A stretch of DNA of 64,000 nt from Streptomyces sp. NRRL S-455. Its GTDB lineage: Bacteria; Actinomycetota; Actinomycetes; Streptomycetales; Streptomycetaceae. The position numbers were made by a program, and so were the translations under genes. Below are positions 30,267-39,702 of this stretch, one piece after another. The notes below the pieces were generated by a model. That model saw nothing but the letters and a program-made list of their open reading frames with translations, was not told where the DNA came from and did not search any database. Every line of letters begins with the position of its first letter. Positions within the stretch are counted from its first letter, which is position 1. Where the stretch lies: the NCBI RefSeq assembly GCF_000717875.1, contig NZ_JOCT01000030.1, forward strand, positions 28,916 through 92,915. The letters run 5' to 3'.

Positions 30267-31082
30267 TCACCTCCTGCGCAGCATCCGGCTGAACGGCGTC
30301 TCCGGACGCTCCAGACGCTCACCGTCCAGGGTGATGTCCACGGCCTCGTTGAAGAAGGCGACGCGCCCCCGGACCGCCGCCACCGCGGGCAGCGGGTCGG
30401 GGTAGGTCCAGAGGATGTTGGGCGGCACGTCGCCTTCGCCACGCCAGGACCAGTACTCGGCCGTCCCCTTGTAGGGGCATCCGGTGCTGTGGTCGGTGGC
30501 CTCGAAGAGGTCGAGGCGGACGTCCGCGCGGGGGAGGTAGTAGCGGGTCGGCAGGGAGGTCTCGAAGAGCAGGACGGGGTCGCGGGTGTCCGCGACGAGC
30601 CGGCCGTCGATCTCGACCTGGACGTGACGGCTGCTCGGCAACGCGTCCACGCGTTTGTGCGGGTCACGGGGGTGGATGAAGATCTCCTCGTCCTCCTCGT
30701 ACCAGTGGTCGAGGCCGGTGTCGGTGCGCGGGAACCACTCGAAGGCGATGTGGCCGGCGAGGTCGTCGGCGGGGAACGTCCACGCCGCGTTCTCCCGCAC
30801 CTCACCGTCGGCGTCGAGGTCGTAGAAGACGCGGGAGCCGGTGTGCTTGCTCGTGGGCGGGTTCTTCGCCGGGCGGAGCAGGTCGGTGCGGACGTCCGCG
30901 TGCGGGAAGGCGTACTGCGGCACGGGCAGGTGGGGCTCCCAGACGAGCACGGGGTGCCGGCTGTCGACGACGGTGACGTCGCCCTTGCGGCCGCGCACCC
31001 AGCGCTCGCTGGGCTCCCACATGAGGCCTTCGGGCGTGGTCCTGATCGACCGGGCGGCGGGGTGGGCCGGGTGGGTGGTCAT
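30267..31082 (-). CDS. Double DUF427 protein
   Basis: The 271-residue protein contains two tandem DUF427 domains (roughly residues 35-130 and 155-250), each with the VLVWEP/VLLFETSLPTRYYLPRADVR and FPHADVRTDLL type motifs and a TGSRVFYDL/KGTAEYWSW turn. The small beta-rich domain has no firmly established activity. The ATG at 31082 follows AAGGAG. It is convergent with the gntR gene (8-bp gap). Confidence 0.88.
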   Translation of the reverse strand: MTTHPAHPAARSIRTTPEGLMWEPSERWVRGRKGDVTVVDSRHPVLVWEPHLPVPQYAFPHADVRTDLLRPAKNPPTSKHTGSRVFYDLDADGEVRENAAWTFPADDLAGHIAFEWFPRTDTGLDHWYEEDEEIFIHPRDPHKRVDALPSSRHVQVEIDGRLVADTRDPVLLFETSLPTRYYLPRADVRLDLFEATDHSTGCPYKGTAEYWSWRGEGDVPPNILWTYPDPLPAVAAVRGRVAFFNEAVDITLDGERLERPETPFSRMLRRR

Positions 31083-31249
31083 GGCCGGTGCTCCTTCCGG
31101 AGGTCCGGATGTCCGGTTCCTTCCACGGTCCCACGATCGCGATGCGCGGCGCCGAGTCGTCCCCTGCCCTTACACCCCACCGGCTTCGACGACCGGTCGC
31201 CGCGGCCCGGCACTAAGCTGGACCAGGTGAGACGGCACGCCATGGCGAC

Positions 31250-32608
31250 ATGGCACCAGGCCACGAGGCGCTCGTGATGGCGGGAGAGCGACGAGGGCAG
31301 CCGAGGCAGCCGCAGCTCCCCGACCTGCAGGTGCGCCTGCGCACCGAGCTGAGCCGGATCGACGAGCAGGTGCGCGCCCTCGTGGAAGCCATGGACCGCA
31401 TGCAGGGACTGCTGGACTCGGTCGTGGCGATCAGCCGGGAGGTGGAGCTGACCGCGGTGCTGCACCGCATCGTCACCACCGCCATGGACCTGGTCGGGGC
31501 CCGCTACGGCGCGCTGGGCGTGCTCGACGAGTCGGGGGAACGCCTGAAGGAGTTCATCACGGCCGGTCTGTCCGACCATGAGCGCGCAGACCTGGCCGGA
31601 ACCGCCCTGCCCAGCGGACGGGGTGTCCTCGGCCACCTGATCAGCCACCCCGAACCCCTGCGGATCGACGACATCCCGGCCCACCCGTCCTCCGTCGGCT
31701 TCCCGCCCGGCCATCCCCACCTGCGTACGCTCCTCGGTGTCGCCATCAGCGTCCGCGGCGAGATCTACGGCGACCTGTACCTCGCCGAGCGGCGCGACGG
31801 GCAGCCCTTCGACATCCACGACGAGAACGTCGTCACGGCACTGGCCAGTGCAGCCGGAATCGCGATCGAGAACGTGCGCCTGTTCGAACAGGTACGGGTC
31901 GGGGCGGAGCAGTTCCAGCGGCTTCTGCTGCCCATGCTGCCCGACCTGCGGCCCTTCACCGCCGCCGCCGTCTACCGCCCGGCCGCGGAGCCCAGCCAAC
32001 TCGGAGGGGACTGGTACGACGCGATCCCCCTGCCCGGTGGCATCGTGGCGGTCGTCATCGGTGACGTGGTCGGTCACGATCTGAAGGCGGCGGCCGCCAT
32101 GGCCTCCACACGCAACATGCTGCGGGCTCTGCTGTTCGACCGGGGCAGTACGCCCGGTGCGGTCCTCGCCCGGCTCGACCGCACCCTCCAGGCCATCACC
32201 ACCAACCCCGTCACCACCACGGCGCTGGCCCGCGTCGAACCGGAGGGAACGGGCTGGCGGCTTCACTGGAGCACCGCGGGCCACGTTCCGCCCCTGCTGA
32301 TCACCCCGGACGGCCGGGCGGAATACCTGTCCGCCGAGCCCGGACTGCCGCTCGGAGTCGACCAGGAGCAGCCCCGCCCCGACCACTCCCGCGACCTTCC
32401 CCTGGGCGCGACCCTGGTCTTCTTCACCGACGGGCTGATCGAACACCCCGCCCGCTCCATCGACGAGAGCCTGGACGAACTCGCCGGACTCGCCGCCGTC
32501 CATGCGACGCTGCCCCTGCAGGAGTTCGTGCGGGCGCTGGCCGATCACCACCCCAGCGACGGCCACGACGACATGGCGGTCCTCGCCCTGCGCACCCCGC
32601 CCGTCTGA
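31250..32608 (+). CDS. GAF-domain PP2C (SpoIIE-type) protein phosphatase
   Basis: A 452-residue cytosolic phosphatase: a short coiled-coil N-terminus (about residues 28-65), a GAF sensory domain (about 70-220; AMDLVGARYGALGVLDESGERL) and a C-terminal SpoIIE/PP2C domain (about 225-450) with the metal-binding acidic residues in GGDWYDAIPL, VVIGDVVGHD, FFTDGLIE and HDDMAVLAL. Such proteins usually dephosphorylate anti-sigma-factor antagonists. Start uncertain: ATG 31250 or GTG/ATG 31274/31277, none with a clear Shine-Dalgarno. It is followed by a MASE1 protein, the domain to which such phosphatases are often fused. Confidence 0.9.
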   Translation: MAPGHEALVMAGERRGQPRQPQLPDLQVRLRTELSRIDEQVRALVEAMDRMQGLLDSVVAISREVELTAVLHRIVTTAMDLVGARYGALGVLDESGERLKEFITAGLSDHERADLAGTALPSGRGVLGHLISHPEPLRIDDIPAHPSSVGFPPGHPHLRTLLGVAISVRGEIYGDLYLAERRDGQPFDIHDENVVTALASAAGIAIENVRLFEQVRVGAEQFQRLLLPMLPDLRPFTAAAVYRPAAEPSQLGGDWYDAIPLPGGIVAVVIGDVVGHDLKAAAAMASTRNMLRALLFDRGSTPGAVLARLDRTLQAITTNPVTTTALARVEPEGTGWRLHWSTAGHVPPLLITPDGRAEYLSAEPGLPLGVDQEQPRPDHSRDLPLGATLVFFTDGLIEHPARSIDESLDELAGLAAVHATLPLQEFVRALADHHPSDGHDDMAVLALRTPPV

Positions 32609-32683
32609 CGCCCGGCGGCGCCGTGGAGGTTCCGGTGCATCCGGTGGATGATGGTCGAGGGGATGTCGATGCGGAGGTCCCCG

Positions 32684-33691
32684 ATGACTGTCCCGCGACA
32701 TGCCTGGTCCCGGCGCGGCGGCCTGGTCGCCCTGCAGATCTGCGCCGTCGCCGCGCTGTACTACGGCTCGGCCGAGCTCGGACTGCTCCAGCAGCTGGTG
32801 CGCGGCCAGGTCACCCCTCTCTGGCCGCCCAGCGGTATCGCGCTGGCCGGCCTGCTCCTGCTCGGGCCGCGGGTCTGGCCCGGGATCGCACTGGGCGCGT
32901 TCCTGACCAACGTCTCACTCGGGCCGTCGGTCCCGGCCGTCCTCGCCATCACGGCGGGCAACACGCTCGCGCCTCTCTGCTCGTACGCCCTGCTGCGCCG
33001 CGCCGGGTTCCACAACGAGCTGGACCGCCTGCGTGACGCCCTCGCACTGATCTTTCTCGGTGCCTTCACCGGCATGCTGGTCAGCTCCACGACGGGCACC
33101 GGGACGCTCGTCCTCACCGGTGTGCTGGACGCCGCCGACTTCTGGCCGACGTGGTCGGTCTGGTGGACCGGCGACGCGATGGGCGTCCTGACGGTCACAC
33201 CGCTCCTGCTCCTGCTCCGCTCGGCACGGTGGCCCAGAGGTGTCCCGCCGTACCGGTGGGCGGAGGGGATCCTGCTGCTCGCGGCCACTGTGTGCGTCGG
33301 TTTCCTCGAGACCAGCACCACGCCGCTGCTGTTCATCGGCTTTCCGCTGCTGATCTGGGCGGCCTTCCGCTTCCAGCTCGCCGGAGCGGTACCGTGCGCC
33401 CTCGCCGTGTCGACCTTCGCGATCATCGCGGCCACCCGGAAGACGGGCCCGTTCGCCGGTCACGACCTGTTCACCAACATGATCACTCTGCAGGCGTTCA
33501 ACGCTTCCGCCGCGCTGACCGCCCTGCTGCTCGGGGCGGCGGTCAGCGAACGCGCCCGGACGGCACAGGAGATCGCGCTGGCCGTCGGACAGCTCGCCAC
33601 GATGGCCACCAGGATCAGCGGCAGTGACCGCCGCCCGACGTTCCGCGTCGGCGAGGGTGAGCGGGCAGTCGGGGACAGTGCCCGGCATTGA
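32684..33691 (+). CDS. Stand-alone MASE1-domain integral membrane sensor
   Basis: A 335-residue protein of about eight hydrophobic helices with MASE1 hallmarks: VTPLWPPSGIALAGLLL near residue 42, GNTLAPL and FWPTWSVWWTGDAMGVLTVTPLLLLL. MASE1 is normally the N-terminal sensory part of histidine kinases, GGDEF proteins or phosphatases; here the C-terminal tail is short (about 40 residues) and has no output domain. The ATG at 32684 has GGAGG 6 nt upstream, better than the earlier ATGs at 32648 and 32663. It lies about 75 bp after the GAF-PP2C gene and probably partners it. Confidence 0.88.
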   Translation: MTVPRHAWSRRGGLVALQICAVAALYYGSAELGLLQQLVRGQVTPLWPPSGIALAGLLLLGPRVWPGIALGAFLTNVSLGPSVPAVLAITAGNTLAPLCSYALLRRAGFHNELDRLRDALALIFLGAFTGMLVSSTTGTGTLVLTGVLDAADFWPTWSVWWTGDAMGVLTVTPLLLLLRSARWPRGVPPYRWAEGILLLAATVCVGFLETSTTPLLFIGFPLLIWAAFRFQLAGAVPCALAVSTFAIIAATRKTGPFAGHDLFTNMITLQAFNASAALTALLLGAAVSERARTAQEIALAVGQLATMATRISGSDRRPTFRVGEGERAVGDSARH

Positions 33692-33720
33692 CGTCGTCGG
33701 GGCGAGTGGGGTGCCGGCGA

Positions 33721-33762
33721 ACGCGTTCGGGTGGGTGGCGGCTGCCACCCACCCGAACGCGT
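33721..33762. terminator. Perfect 19-bp hairpin
   Basis: ACGCGTTCGGGTGGGTGGC (33721-33739), tetraloop GGCT, then the exact complement (33744-33762). It lies between the MASE1 gene and the convergent microgene; it probably terminates both directions. No U-tract follows on the plus strand. Confidence 0.75.
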
Positions 33763-33783
33763 CGGCGTGCCCGCAGGACTTCT

Positions 33784-33861
33784 TCAGGACTGCGGACGGC
33801 TGCCGTGGTTCGCGCCGTTCTTGCGGCGGGCCTTCTTCTTGCGACGTCGCTTCGACGACAT
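33784..33861 (-). CDS. 25-residue ribosomal protein bL37-like microgene
   Basis: A 25-codon gene, very basic (Lys/Arg-rich first half) and ending ANHGSRPQS. The pattern RxKKxxRxKxxANHGxRP matches what I recall of bL37, a tiny 50S subunit protein seen in mycobacterial ribosomes. AGGAGG stands 4 nt before the ATG at 33861, the best Shine-Dalgarno in this part. It is much too short for routine gene finders. A 22-bp dyad (33896-33917) lies in its probable leader. It should act in the large ribosomal subunit. Confidence 0.75.
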   Translation of the reverse strand: MSSKRRRKKKARRKNGANHGSRPQS

Positions 33862-33895
33862 CGAACCTCCTCTTGCCGGCTTTCAGGTCGCTGTC

Positions 33896-33917
33896 CACCG
33901 GACTGTCACGTCCGGTG
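33896..33917 (-). promoter_or_regulatory. Hairpin in the leader of the bL37-like gene
   Basis: CACCGGAC-TGTCAC-GTCCGGTG has perfect 8-bp arms about 35 bp upstream of the microgene ATG. It might be a leader RNA hairpin or an operator; nothing identifies a regulator. Confidence 0.35.
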
Positions 33918-34026
33918 ACTACAGAGCCGCTTTCCAGCCGACGCGACGGCAAACACACCCGTCGCGGACGCACATGCGTGGCCTGTGTCACGGGTGGATG
34001 CGGCTCGCGCCCTGTGTGGTGCCGCC

Positions 34027-35214
34027 TCAGTCCGCCCTCACCGGGTGTGTGAGGTTCGCTCCGGTCGCCGGGTCGAACACGTGAGCCTTGGCCATGTCGA
34101 CCCGCAGCTCTACCGGTTCTCCCTCGCGGGCACGCGTGGCGGCGTCCAGGCGGGCCACGATCTGCTGGGTGTCCGCGCCGGTGTCGCGCAGGCCCGAGTC
34201 CCTGGCGAGCTCCTCCAGTTCGGTGGTCGTGGCGGGTCCGCCCTCCGCGGTGAAGTAGACGTACGCGTCGGAGCCGAGCGACTCCAGTACGTCCACGGTG
34301 GCGGTGACGACCGGGCCCGTCCGGCCCCGGTCGTGGGACAGGGCCACGTCCTCGAATGCCTCCGGTCGCAGCCCGACGATGACGTCGCGGGGCGCGTTCT
34401 GGCGTTCCAGCGCCTGCCTCGTACGGTCGTCGAGGGTGAGGTCGCCCAGGGACGAGCGCAGGGCACCTCCCTCGAGGGTGGCGTTCAGGAAGTTCATCGC
34501 CGGGGAGCCGATGAAGCCCGCGACGAAGATGTTGCGCGGCAGGTCGTACAGTTCGGCGGGTGTGCCGATCTGCTGGACCAGGCCCTGTCTCATGACCACG
34601 ACGCGGTCGCCCAGTGTCATCGCCTCGGTCTGGTCGTGGGTGACGTACACGGTGGTCGTGCCGAGGTTCCGCTGCAGCCGGGAGATCTGGGTGCGCATCT
34701 GCACCCGGAGTTTGGCGTCCAGGTTGGACAGCGGCTCGTCCATCAGGAACGCCTTGGGATCACGGACGATCGCCCGCCCCATGGCCACCCGCTGGCGCTG
34801 ACCGCCCGAGAGGTTGGCGGGCTTGCGGTCCAGGTGCTCGGTGAGGTCGAGGATCGCGGCGGCGCGCGTCACCTTGGCGTCGATGGTGTCCTTGTCCACC
34901 TTGGCCAGGCGCAGCGGGAAGCCCATGTTCTCCCGGACGTTCATGTGCGGGTACAGGGCGTAGCTCTGGAACACCATGGCGACGTCGCGTTCCTTGGGGG
35001 CCAGGTCGTTGACGACCCGGTCCCCGATGCGCAGGGTGCCCTCGGTGATGTCCTCGAGTCCGGCGATCATGTTCAACGTGGTGGACTTGCCGCATCCCGA
35101 CGGACCGACCAGGATCACGAACTCGCCGTCGGCGATCTCGAGGTCCACGTCCTTCACGGCGAGGGCCCCGTCGGGAAAGCGCTTGGTGACTCCCTCGAGG
35201 ATGATCTCGGCCAT
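34027..35214 (-). CDS. ABC sugar importer ATPase (UgpC/MsmK/SugC type)
   Basis: A 395-residue protein: Walker A GPSGCGKST near residue 37, Q-loop MVFQSYALYPHM, signature LSGGQRQRVAMGRA near 135, Walker B AFLMDEPLSNLD near 155, and the C-terminal TOBE-type regulatory domain (GLRPEAF near 280). It powers the two permeases encoded just upstream. AAGGAGG precedes the ATG. As last gene of the lpqY-sugA-sugB-sugC-like order it is the SugC equivalent. Confidence 0.93.
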   Translation of the reverse strand: MAEIILEGVTKRFPDGALAVKDVDLEIADGEFVILVGPSGCGKSTTLNMIAGLEDITEGTLRIGDRVVNDLAPKERDVAMVFQSYALYPHMNVRENMGFPLRLAKVDKDTIDAKVTRAAAILDLTEHLDRKPANLSGGQRQRVAMGRAIVRDPKAFLMDEPLSNLDAKLRVQMRTQISRLQRNLGTTTVYVTHDQTEAMTLGDRVVVMRQGLVQQIGTPAELYDLPRNIFVAGFIGSPAMNFLNATLEGGALRSSLGDLTLDDRTRQALERQNAPRDVIVGLRPEAFEDVALSHDRGRTGPVVTATVDVLESLGSDAYVYFTAEGGPATTTELEELARDSGLRDTGADTQQIVARLDAATRAREGEPVELRVDMAKAHVFDPATGANLTHPVRAD

Positions 35215-35240
35215 GGGTGGTGCCTCCTTGCCTTCCCCGG

Positions 35241-36074
35241 TCAGCCCTTGACTGCCCCGGAGGTCAGTCCGGCGACGATCCGCCGCTGGAAGAACAGGAC
35301 GAAAACGATGATCGGGATGGTGATGACCACAGCGGCGGCGGCGATCGACCCTGTGGGCTGCTGGAACTGGGAGCTTCCGGTGAAGAACGCGATCGCGGCC
35401 GGCACGGTGCGCGCGGACTGCGTGGACGTCAGCGAGATCGCGAACAGGAAGTCGTTCCAGCAGAAGATGAACACGAGAATGGCCGTGGTGAACACGCCCG
35501 GTGCGGCCAGCGGCGCGATGACCAGCCGAAAGGCCTGTGCGGGCGTCGCCCCGTCGACCTTGGCGGCCTTCTCCAGATCCCACGGGATCTCCCGGAAGAA
35601 CGCCGACAGGGTGTAGATCGCTAGCGGCAGCGAGAAGGTCATGTACGGGATGATCAGCCCGATCCAGGTGTCGAAGATCCCGATGATCCGCTCGATGTTG
35701 AACAGCGGTGAGACCAGGGAGATCGGCGGGAACATGGCGATCAGCAGGGACATGCCGATGAGCAGTCGCTTGCCGGGGAAGCGCAGCCTGGCCACCGCGT
35801 ACGCGGCCATGGTGCCCAGCGCCACCGCGATCACCGTCGCGATCAGGGCGATACCGATCGAGTTGATCAGGGCCCGGGTGAACTCCGAGGTGTCGAAGAT
35901 GCCCCGGTAGTTCTCCAGGGTCCAGTCCCGGGGGATGTAGTCGCCGTCCGTGAGGGTGCTGGGATCCTTGAACGACAGCGCGGCGATCCACCACACCGGG
36001 AACAGGGCGTAAAGGATCACCACCACGTTCACGACGCCCCATCGGACGGCATGCGTCTTCCCCACGGCGGCCAT
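35241..36074 (-). CDS. ABC sugar permease, MalG/SugB type
   Basis: A 277-residue permease with six predicted helices and the EAA cytoplasmic loop [26 protein letters not shown] near residue 190, which docks on the ATPase. Its ATG shares a base with the stop of the preceding permease (TGATG), so the two are translationally coupled and form a heterodimer. Confidence 0.93.
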   Translation of the reverse strand: MAAVGKTHAVRWGVVNVVVILYALFPVWWIAALSFKDPSTLTDGDYIPRDWTLENYRGIFDTSEFTRALINSIGIALIATVIAVALGTMAAYAVARLRFPGKRLLIGMSLLIAMFPPISLVSPLFNIERIIGIFDTWIGLIIPYMTFSLPLAIYTLSAFFREIPWDLEKAAKVDGATPAQAFRLVIAPLAAPGVFTTAILVFIFCWNDFLFAISLTSTQSARTVPAAIAFFTGSSQFQQPTGSIAAAAVVITIPIIVFVLFFQRRIVAGLTSGAVKG

Positions 36075-37033
36075 CAGCGCTTCACCTCCGCGCCGGGTGC
36101 GGCGGCGCCGAACAGCTTGATGAAGGCGAAGGCGATGATCCCGACGCAGATGAAGATCAGGACCGAGATCGCCGACCCGATGCCCAGGTTCAGCGCGGTG
36201 AACAGGTTGTCGTACCCGAGGATCGACAGCGAGCCGGTCCCCTGGGCGCCCGCGGTCAGGATGTAGATGTTGTCGAAGATCCGGAACGCGTCCAGGGTGC
36301 GGAAGAGCAGTGCCACGAGGATGGCCGGCTTCATCAGCGGCAGCATGATCTTGGTGAAGCGCTGCCAGGAGGTGGCACCGTCCACCATGGCCGCCTTCAG
36401 GGTCTCCTCGGGGACCAGCGCGAGGCCCGCGAGCAGCAGCAGCGCCATGAACGGCGTCGTCTTCCACACCTCGGCGAGGATGATCAGCCAGAGGGCGGGC
36501 CACTGCTCGGTCAGTGGAGCCTCCCCGCTGGGCAGCAACTCGGCGAGGTATCCGAGATCCGGGGTCCAGGCGTACTGCCAGGAGAAGGCGGCGACCACGG
36601 TGACGATCCCGTACGGGATGAGAACGGACGTGCGGACGGCGCCGCGCCAGAAGATCGTGCGGTGCATGACCAGGGCAAGCCCCATTCCGAGGACCAGTTC
36701 GATCGCCACGGACACCGCGGTGACGAACAGCGTGACCCAGAAGGCGTCCCACCAGAACGGGGAGGACAGCACCGCCCCGTAGTTGGTCAGGCCCACGAAC
36801 TCCGCCCGTCCGGGAAAGCGCAGGTCGTACCGCTGGAGGGACAGATAGACGGCGTAGCCGATGGGGTAGGCGGTCACGGCGACCATGACGACGACGGCGG
36901 GCGCGCAGAGCAGCCAGCCGAGCCGCCGCTCCTGCCGGGCGCCCGCCGAGAGTGCCGCCCGGTCCCGCTCCGCCCGCTCCGTCGCCGCCTCGGGGGGCGG
37001 CGGGGGTCCGGCGTCCTGCGCCCGCGTGCTCAT
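36074..37033 (-). CDS. ABC sugar permease, MalF/SugA type
   Basis: A 319-residue permease with six helices after a charged N-terminus of about 40 residues. The EAA loop is seen as [29 protein letters not shown] near residue 215. It pairs with the MalG-type subunit. The gap to the binding-protein gene is 70 bp, consistent with one operon. Confidence 0.92.
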   Translation of the reverse strand: MSTRAQDAGPPPPPEAATERAERDRAALSAGARQERRLGWLLCAPAVVVMVAVTAYPIGYAVYLSLQRYDLRFPGRAEFVGLTNYGAVLSSPFWWDAFWVTLFVTAVSVAIELVLGMGLALVMHRTIFWRGAVRTSVLIPYGIVTVVAAFSWQYAWTPDLGYLAELLPSGEAPLTEQWPALWLIILAEVWKTTPFMALLLLAGLALVPEETLKAAMVDGATSWQRFTKIMLPLMKPAILVALLFRTLDAFRIFDNIYILTAGAQGTGSLSILGYDNLFTALNLGIGSAISVLIFICVGIIAFAFIKLFGAAAPGAEVKR

Positions 37034-37103
37034 CGGGGGCCGCCCGGGGATGAGGCCCGCGCGCTGCGGCGCCGGGCGGCGAAGTGGTGCGGGAGGTGGT
37101 GGT

Positions 37104-38423
37104 TCACGGGATCACACCCTCGGATCGCAGGGCCTCGTCGATCTGGTCCCCGATGGTGTCGACCGAGCTCTCCGGTGTGATCCCGGACGGCGGAGACAGC
37201 GTGTGGGAGACCGCGATCGACACGTTCTGGTAGACCGGAGTGATCGGGCGCACGCTCGCCGACTCCAGGGCGGCCAGCACCTCCGCGGAGAAGGGGTACT
37301 CCTTCATGAACGCGGGCTCGTCGTACAGGGCGCGCAGAGTGGGCGGCAGGCCGCCCTCGAGCGCGGCGGTGAGCTGGTTCTCCCGGTTGCGCAGGCACAG
37401 CGCCGCCTCGAAGGCCAGGTCGGGGTGGCGCGAGTAGGCGCTCACCGCCAGGTCGATGCCGCCGATGGTGGGCCGTGCCGGGCGGTTCGCGTCGACCCGA
37501 GGGTACGGCGCCCAGCCGAAGTTCTTGAACAGCGCGGGGTTGTTCGCCTTCATCGACGGATAGACGAACGGGTAGTTGAGCTCGAACGCCGCCACCCCCG
37601 ACTCCATGGCGAGGCGGTTCTGGTCCTCCATCTGGTTGGGCAGGGAGGGGTCCGCGGCCGGGGACTTCGCCAGGTCACGCATGATCCCCGCGGCCCGCAC
37701 AGCGGGAGGGCCGAGGGAGGGCGCGGTCGCGCTCGCGTTGAGGATGGAGCCGCCCGCACTGTTGATCAGCGTGTTGAACCAGGCGGTCAGGCCCTCGTAC
37801 TGGGCGCCCTGGATCTCGACGAAGTGCGGTTTGCCCTGCCGGGCGAGGGCGCCGGCCATGTCCAGCATCTCGGCCCAGGTCCTGGGCGGGGTGGGCACCA
37901 GGTCCTTGCGGTACCACAGGAGTTGGGTGTTGGTGTTGTACGGAACGGCGTACAACTTGCCTTTCCAGGTCGAGGTCTGCAGCGGTACGCGCAGGGTGCC
38001 CTTCACGGCCTGGCGCTTCGCCGTCCCCGTCCATTCCCGGATCCAGCGCGCCTCGGCGAACTCCGCCGCCCAGGTGACGTCCAGGCCCAGGATGTCGAGC
38101 GAGTCGTCCTCGGCGGCGAGTCTGCGGACCAGCTGCTGGCGCTGGCCGTCCGCGGCCCGCGGGAGCTTGTTGTAGCTGATCCGGTAGCGGCCGCCCGACG
38201 CCTGGCCGCACCGGTCGGCCGCCTTCTGCAGCGCACCCGAGTCGTCGGGGAAGTTGTACCAGTTGAGGGTGGGCGTACCGGAGCCCTCGTCACTGCCGCA
38301 AGCCGCGAGCATCGACGCGAGCAACGGCAGTACGGCGAACGCCCGCAGCCATCGCGTCCCTCCGGGACGCCCCTTCCGACCTGGAACCGGCCGGCACCCG
38401 CACCTCGCGTGCACGCGCTCCAC
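37104..38423 (-). CDS. Sugar-binding lipoprotein, LpqY-like (probable trehalose uptake)
   Basis: A 439-residue type II solute-binding lipoprotein: signal with lipobox LASMLAAC near residue 41, then LNWYNFPDDSGALQKAADRC, DILGLDVTWAAEFAEARWI and a YPFVYPSM segment. The N-terminal domain resembles mycobacterial LpqY, and the gene order binding protein - MalF - MalG - ATPase equals lpqY-sugABC, which recycles trehalose. Maltose or another disaccharide remains possible. The GTG start at 38423 follows GAAGCGAGG; a good promoter is upstream. Confidence 0.88.
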   Translation of the reverse strand: MERVHARCGCRPVPGRKGRPGGTRWLRAFAVLPLLASMLAACGSDEGSGTPTLNWYNFPDDSGALQKAADRCGQASGGRYRISYNKLPRAADGQRQQLVRRLAAEDDSLDILGLDVTWAAEFAEARWIREWTGTAKRQAVKGTLRVPLQTSTWKGKLYAVPYNTNTQLLWYRKDLVPTPPRTWAEMLDMAGALARQGKPHFVEIQGAQYEGLTAWFNTLINSAGGSILNASATAPSLGPPAVRAAGIMRDLAKSPAADPSLPNQMEDQNRLAMESGVAAFELNYPFVYPSMKANNPALFKNFGWAPYPRVDANRPARPTIGGIDLAVSAYSRHPDLAFEAALCLRNRENQLTAALEGGLPPTLRALYDEPAFMKEYPFSAEVLAALESASVRPITPVYQNVSIAVSHTLSPPSGITPESSVDTIGDQIDEALRSEGVIP

Positions 38424-38480
38424 ACCTCGCTTCCGGACGGTGGCACGGGACTCGGACCTCGCAGTGGTGCCCTCCGGCGA

Positions 38481-38509
38481 ACACTAAAGACCACTTAAGG
38501 TGACATCAA
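38481..38509 (-). promoter_or_regulatory. Promoter of the LpqY-SugABC-like operon with internal dyad
   Basis: On the minus strand TTGATG (38509-38504), 17 bp, TAGTGT (38486-38481). The spacer contains the imperfect palindrome CCACTTAAGGTG (38491-38502), well placed for a repressor. Confidence 0.65.
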
Positions 38510-38651
38510 GGACATACGCCATCGAATCGCCCATACCTACGGCCATGAGGGTTGCGGGGCAGGCTGCGGAGGCAGCGTCGTCATGCGGTCCCGGCAACCG
38601 CGCCGGCACCACAAGTCGACGAGAACGTCAGAGTCGGCAGGAACGTCAGAA

Positions 38652-38682
38652 AGGTCGCTCCCTCATTTCGAGGAAACGACCT
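38652..38682 (-). terminator. Hairpin after tRNA-Pro copy 2
   Basis: AGGTCG (38652-38657) pairs with CGACCT (38677-38682), with an inner partial stem CCTC/GAGG. On the minus strand a TTCTGACGTTC tail follows, about 20 bp past the tRNA 3' end. Confidence 0.5.
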
Positions 38683-38702
38683 CCGACCTGCAAAAGAGCT
38701 GG

Positions 38703-38776
<74 letters not shown>

Positions 38777-38873
38777 GTGCGCTCCGCCGCGGTGAACCGC
38801 GTGATCGCGCGAACAGCACTGTACCCCACACCCCTGGCCGCGCCGAAAACGGCCTGGACGGGACAATCGGCGT

Positions 38874-39413
38874 ATGGGCAGCACAAGCAGTGGCAACACA
38901 GGAAGCCCCGCCGGTGCGCGGGACCGCGACAGCGAGGGGCGGGCGCGCAACGCCCGGCCGCGGGACGGTCTCGGACGGCCCCTGCCGTACGGCACTGACG
39001 GCGTGCCCCGGCAGCCCGAGGGCGTCGTCCGCACACCGGACGAGACCGTCGCCGAGGCGCAGCGGCTGCTGGACGAGGGGAAACCGTTCCACGCGCACGA
39101 GGTCTTCGAGGACGCCTGGAAGTCGGGGCCCGAGGAGGAGCGGGAACTCTGGCGTGGCCTCGCCCAGCTCGCCGTGGGGCTGACGCACGCCGCCCGCGGC
39201 AACCTCACGGGCGGGGCGCGGCTGCTGCGGCGCGGTGCGGGCGCGGCGGAGGCGTGGGTGTCCGGCTCCGGGAGCGCCGTCCCGTACGGCATCGACATCG
39301 AGGGGGTCGCCGTATGGGCGCGCGAACTGGCCCAGGAGGTGGAGCGGAACGGCCGGGCCGTGGACGCGCGGGCACGGGCGCCCCGGCTGCGGGGAACGCG
39401 CCCGGGACCCTGA
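38874..39413 (+). CDS. DUF309 domain protein
   Basis: The 179-residue protein has the DUF309 core (about residues 57-150) with the helix motif AQRLLDEGKPFHAHEVFEDAWK and ELWRGLAQLAVGLTHAARGN. It is preceded by a basic, low-complexity N-terminus of about 45 residues that may be untranslated or disordered. Function unknown. ATG at 38874 is used; a later in-frame start cannot be excluded. Confidence 0.85.
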   Translation: MGSTSSGNTGSPAGARDRDSEGRARNARPRDGLGRPLPYGTDGVPRQPEGVVRTPDETVAEAQRLLDEGKPFHAHEVFEDAWKSGPEEERELWRGLAQLAVGLTHAARGNLTGGARLLRRGAGAAEAWVSGSGSAVPYGIDIEGVAVWARELAQEVERNGRAVDARARAPRLRGTRPGP

Positions 39414-39702
39414 CCCGGACGCGACGCGCGCCGCCCCGGTCCTGGCGGCCGGTTCGGCGGCGGCCGGCCCGGGCGGCAGGGGCCAGAGCCGGGGCGGTCA
39501 GCCCGGGCGGGAGCCCCGGGACCAACGATCGGCCGGAGCGGGACACCGCTCCCCGCACCGGGGGCGGCCTCCCCGGGGGGCCACCGGTCAGGCCGGGGCG
39601 CCGGGCCGGAGACCGGGGCTTGCGGCGCGCCCGCTCGGCCCGAGGAGGGCCGACCCGGGACGCGCTGCGGGCGCTGCGGTGGGGTGCGGCAGACTCGGGG
39701 GC
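39414..39702. other. 289-bp GC-rich intergenic stretch before cobF
   Basis: Very G-rich with many short GGGGC/GCCCC complements but no convincing gene, RNA or long dyad. I looked for a cobalamin riboswitch because the next gene is cobF and saw no B12-box-like core. Confidence 0.5.

Noticed and set aside
39414..39702. Cobalamin riboswitch before cobF
   Set aside because: No B12-box-like sequence or extended conserved fold could be seen; only short GC complements.
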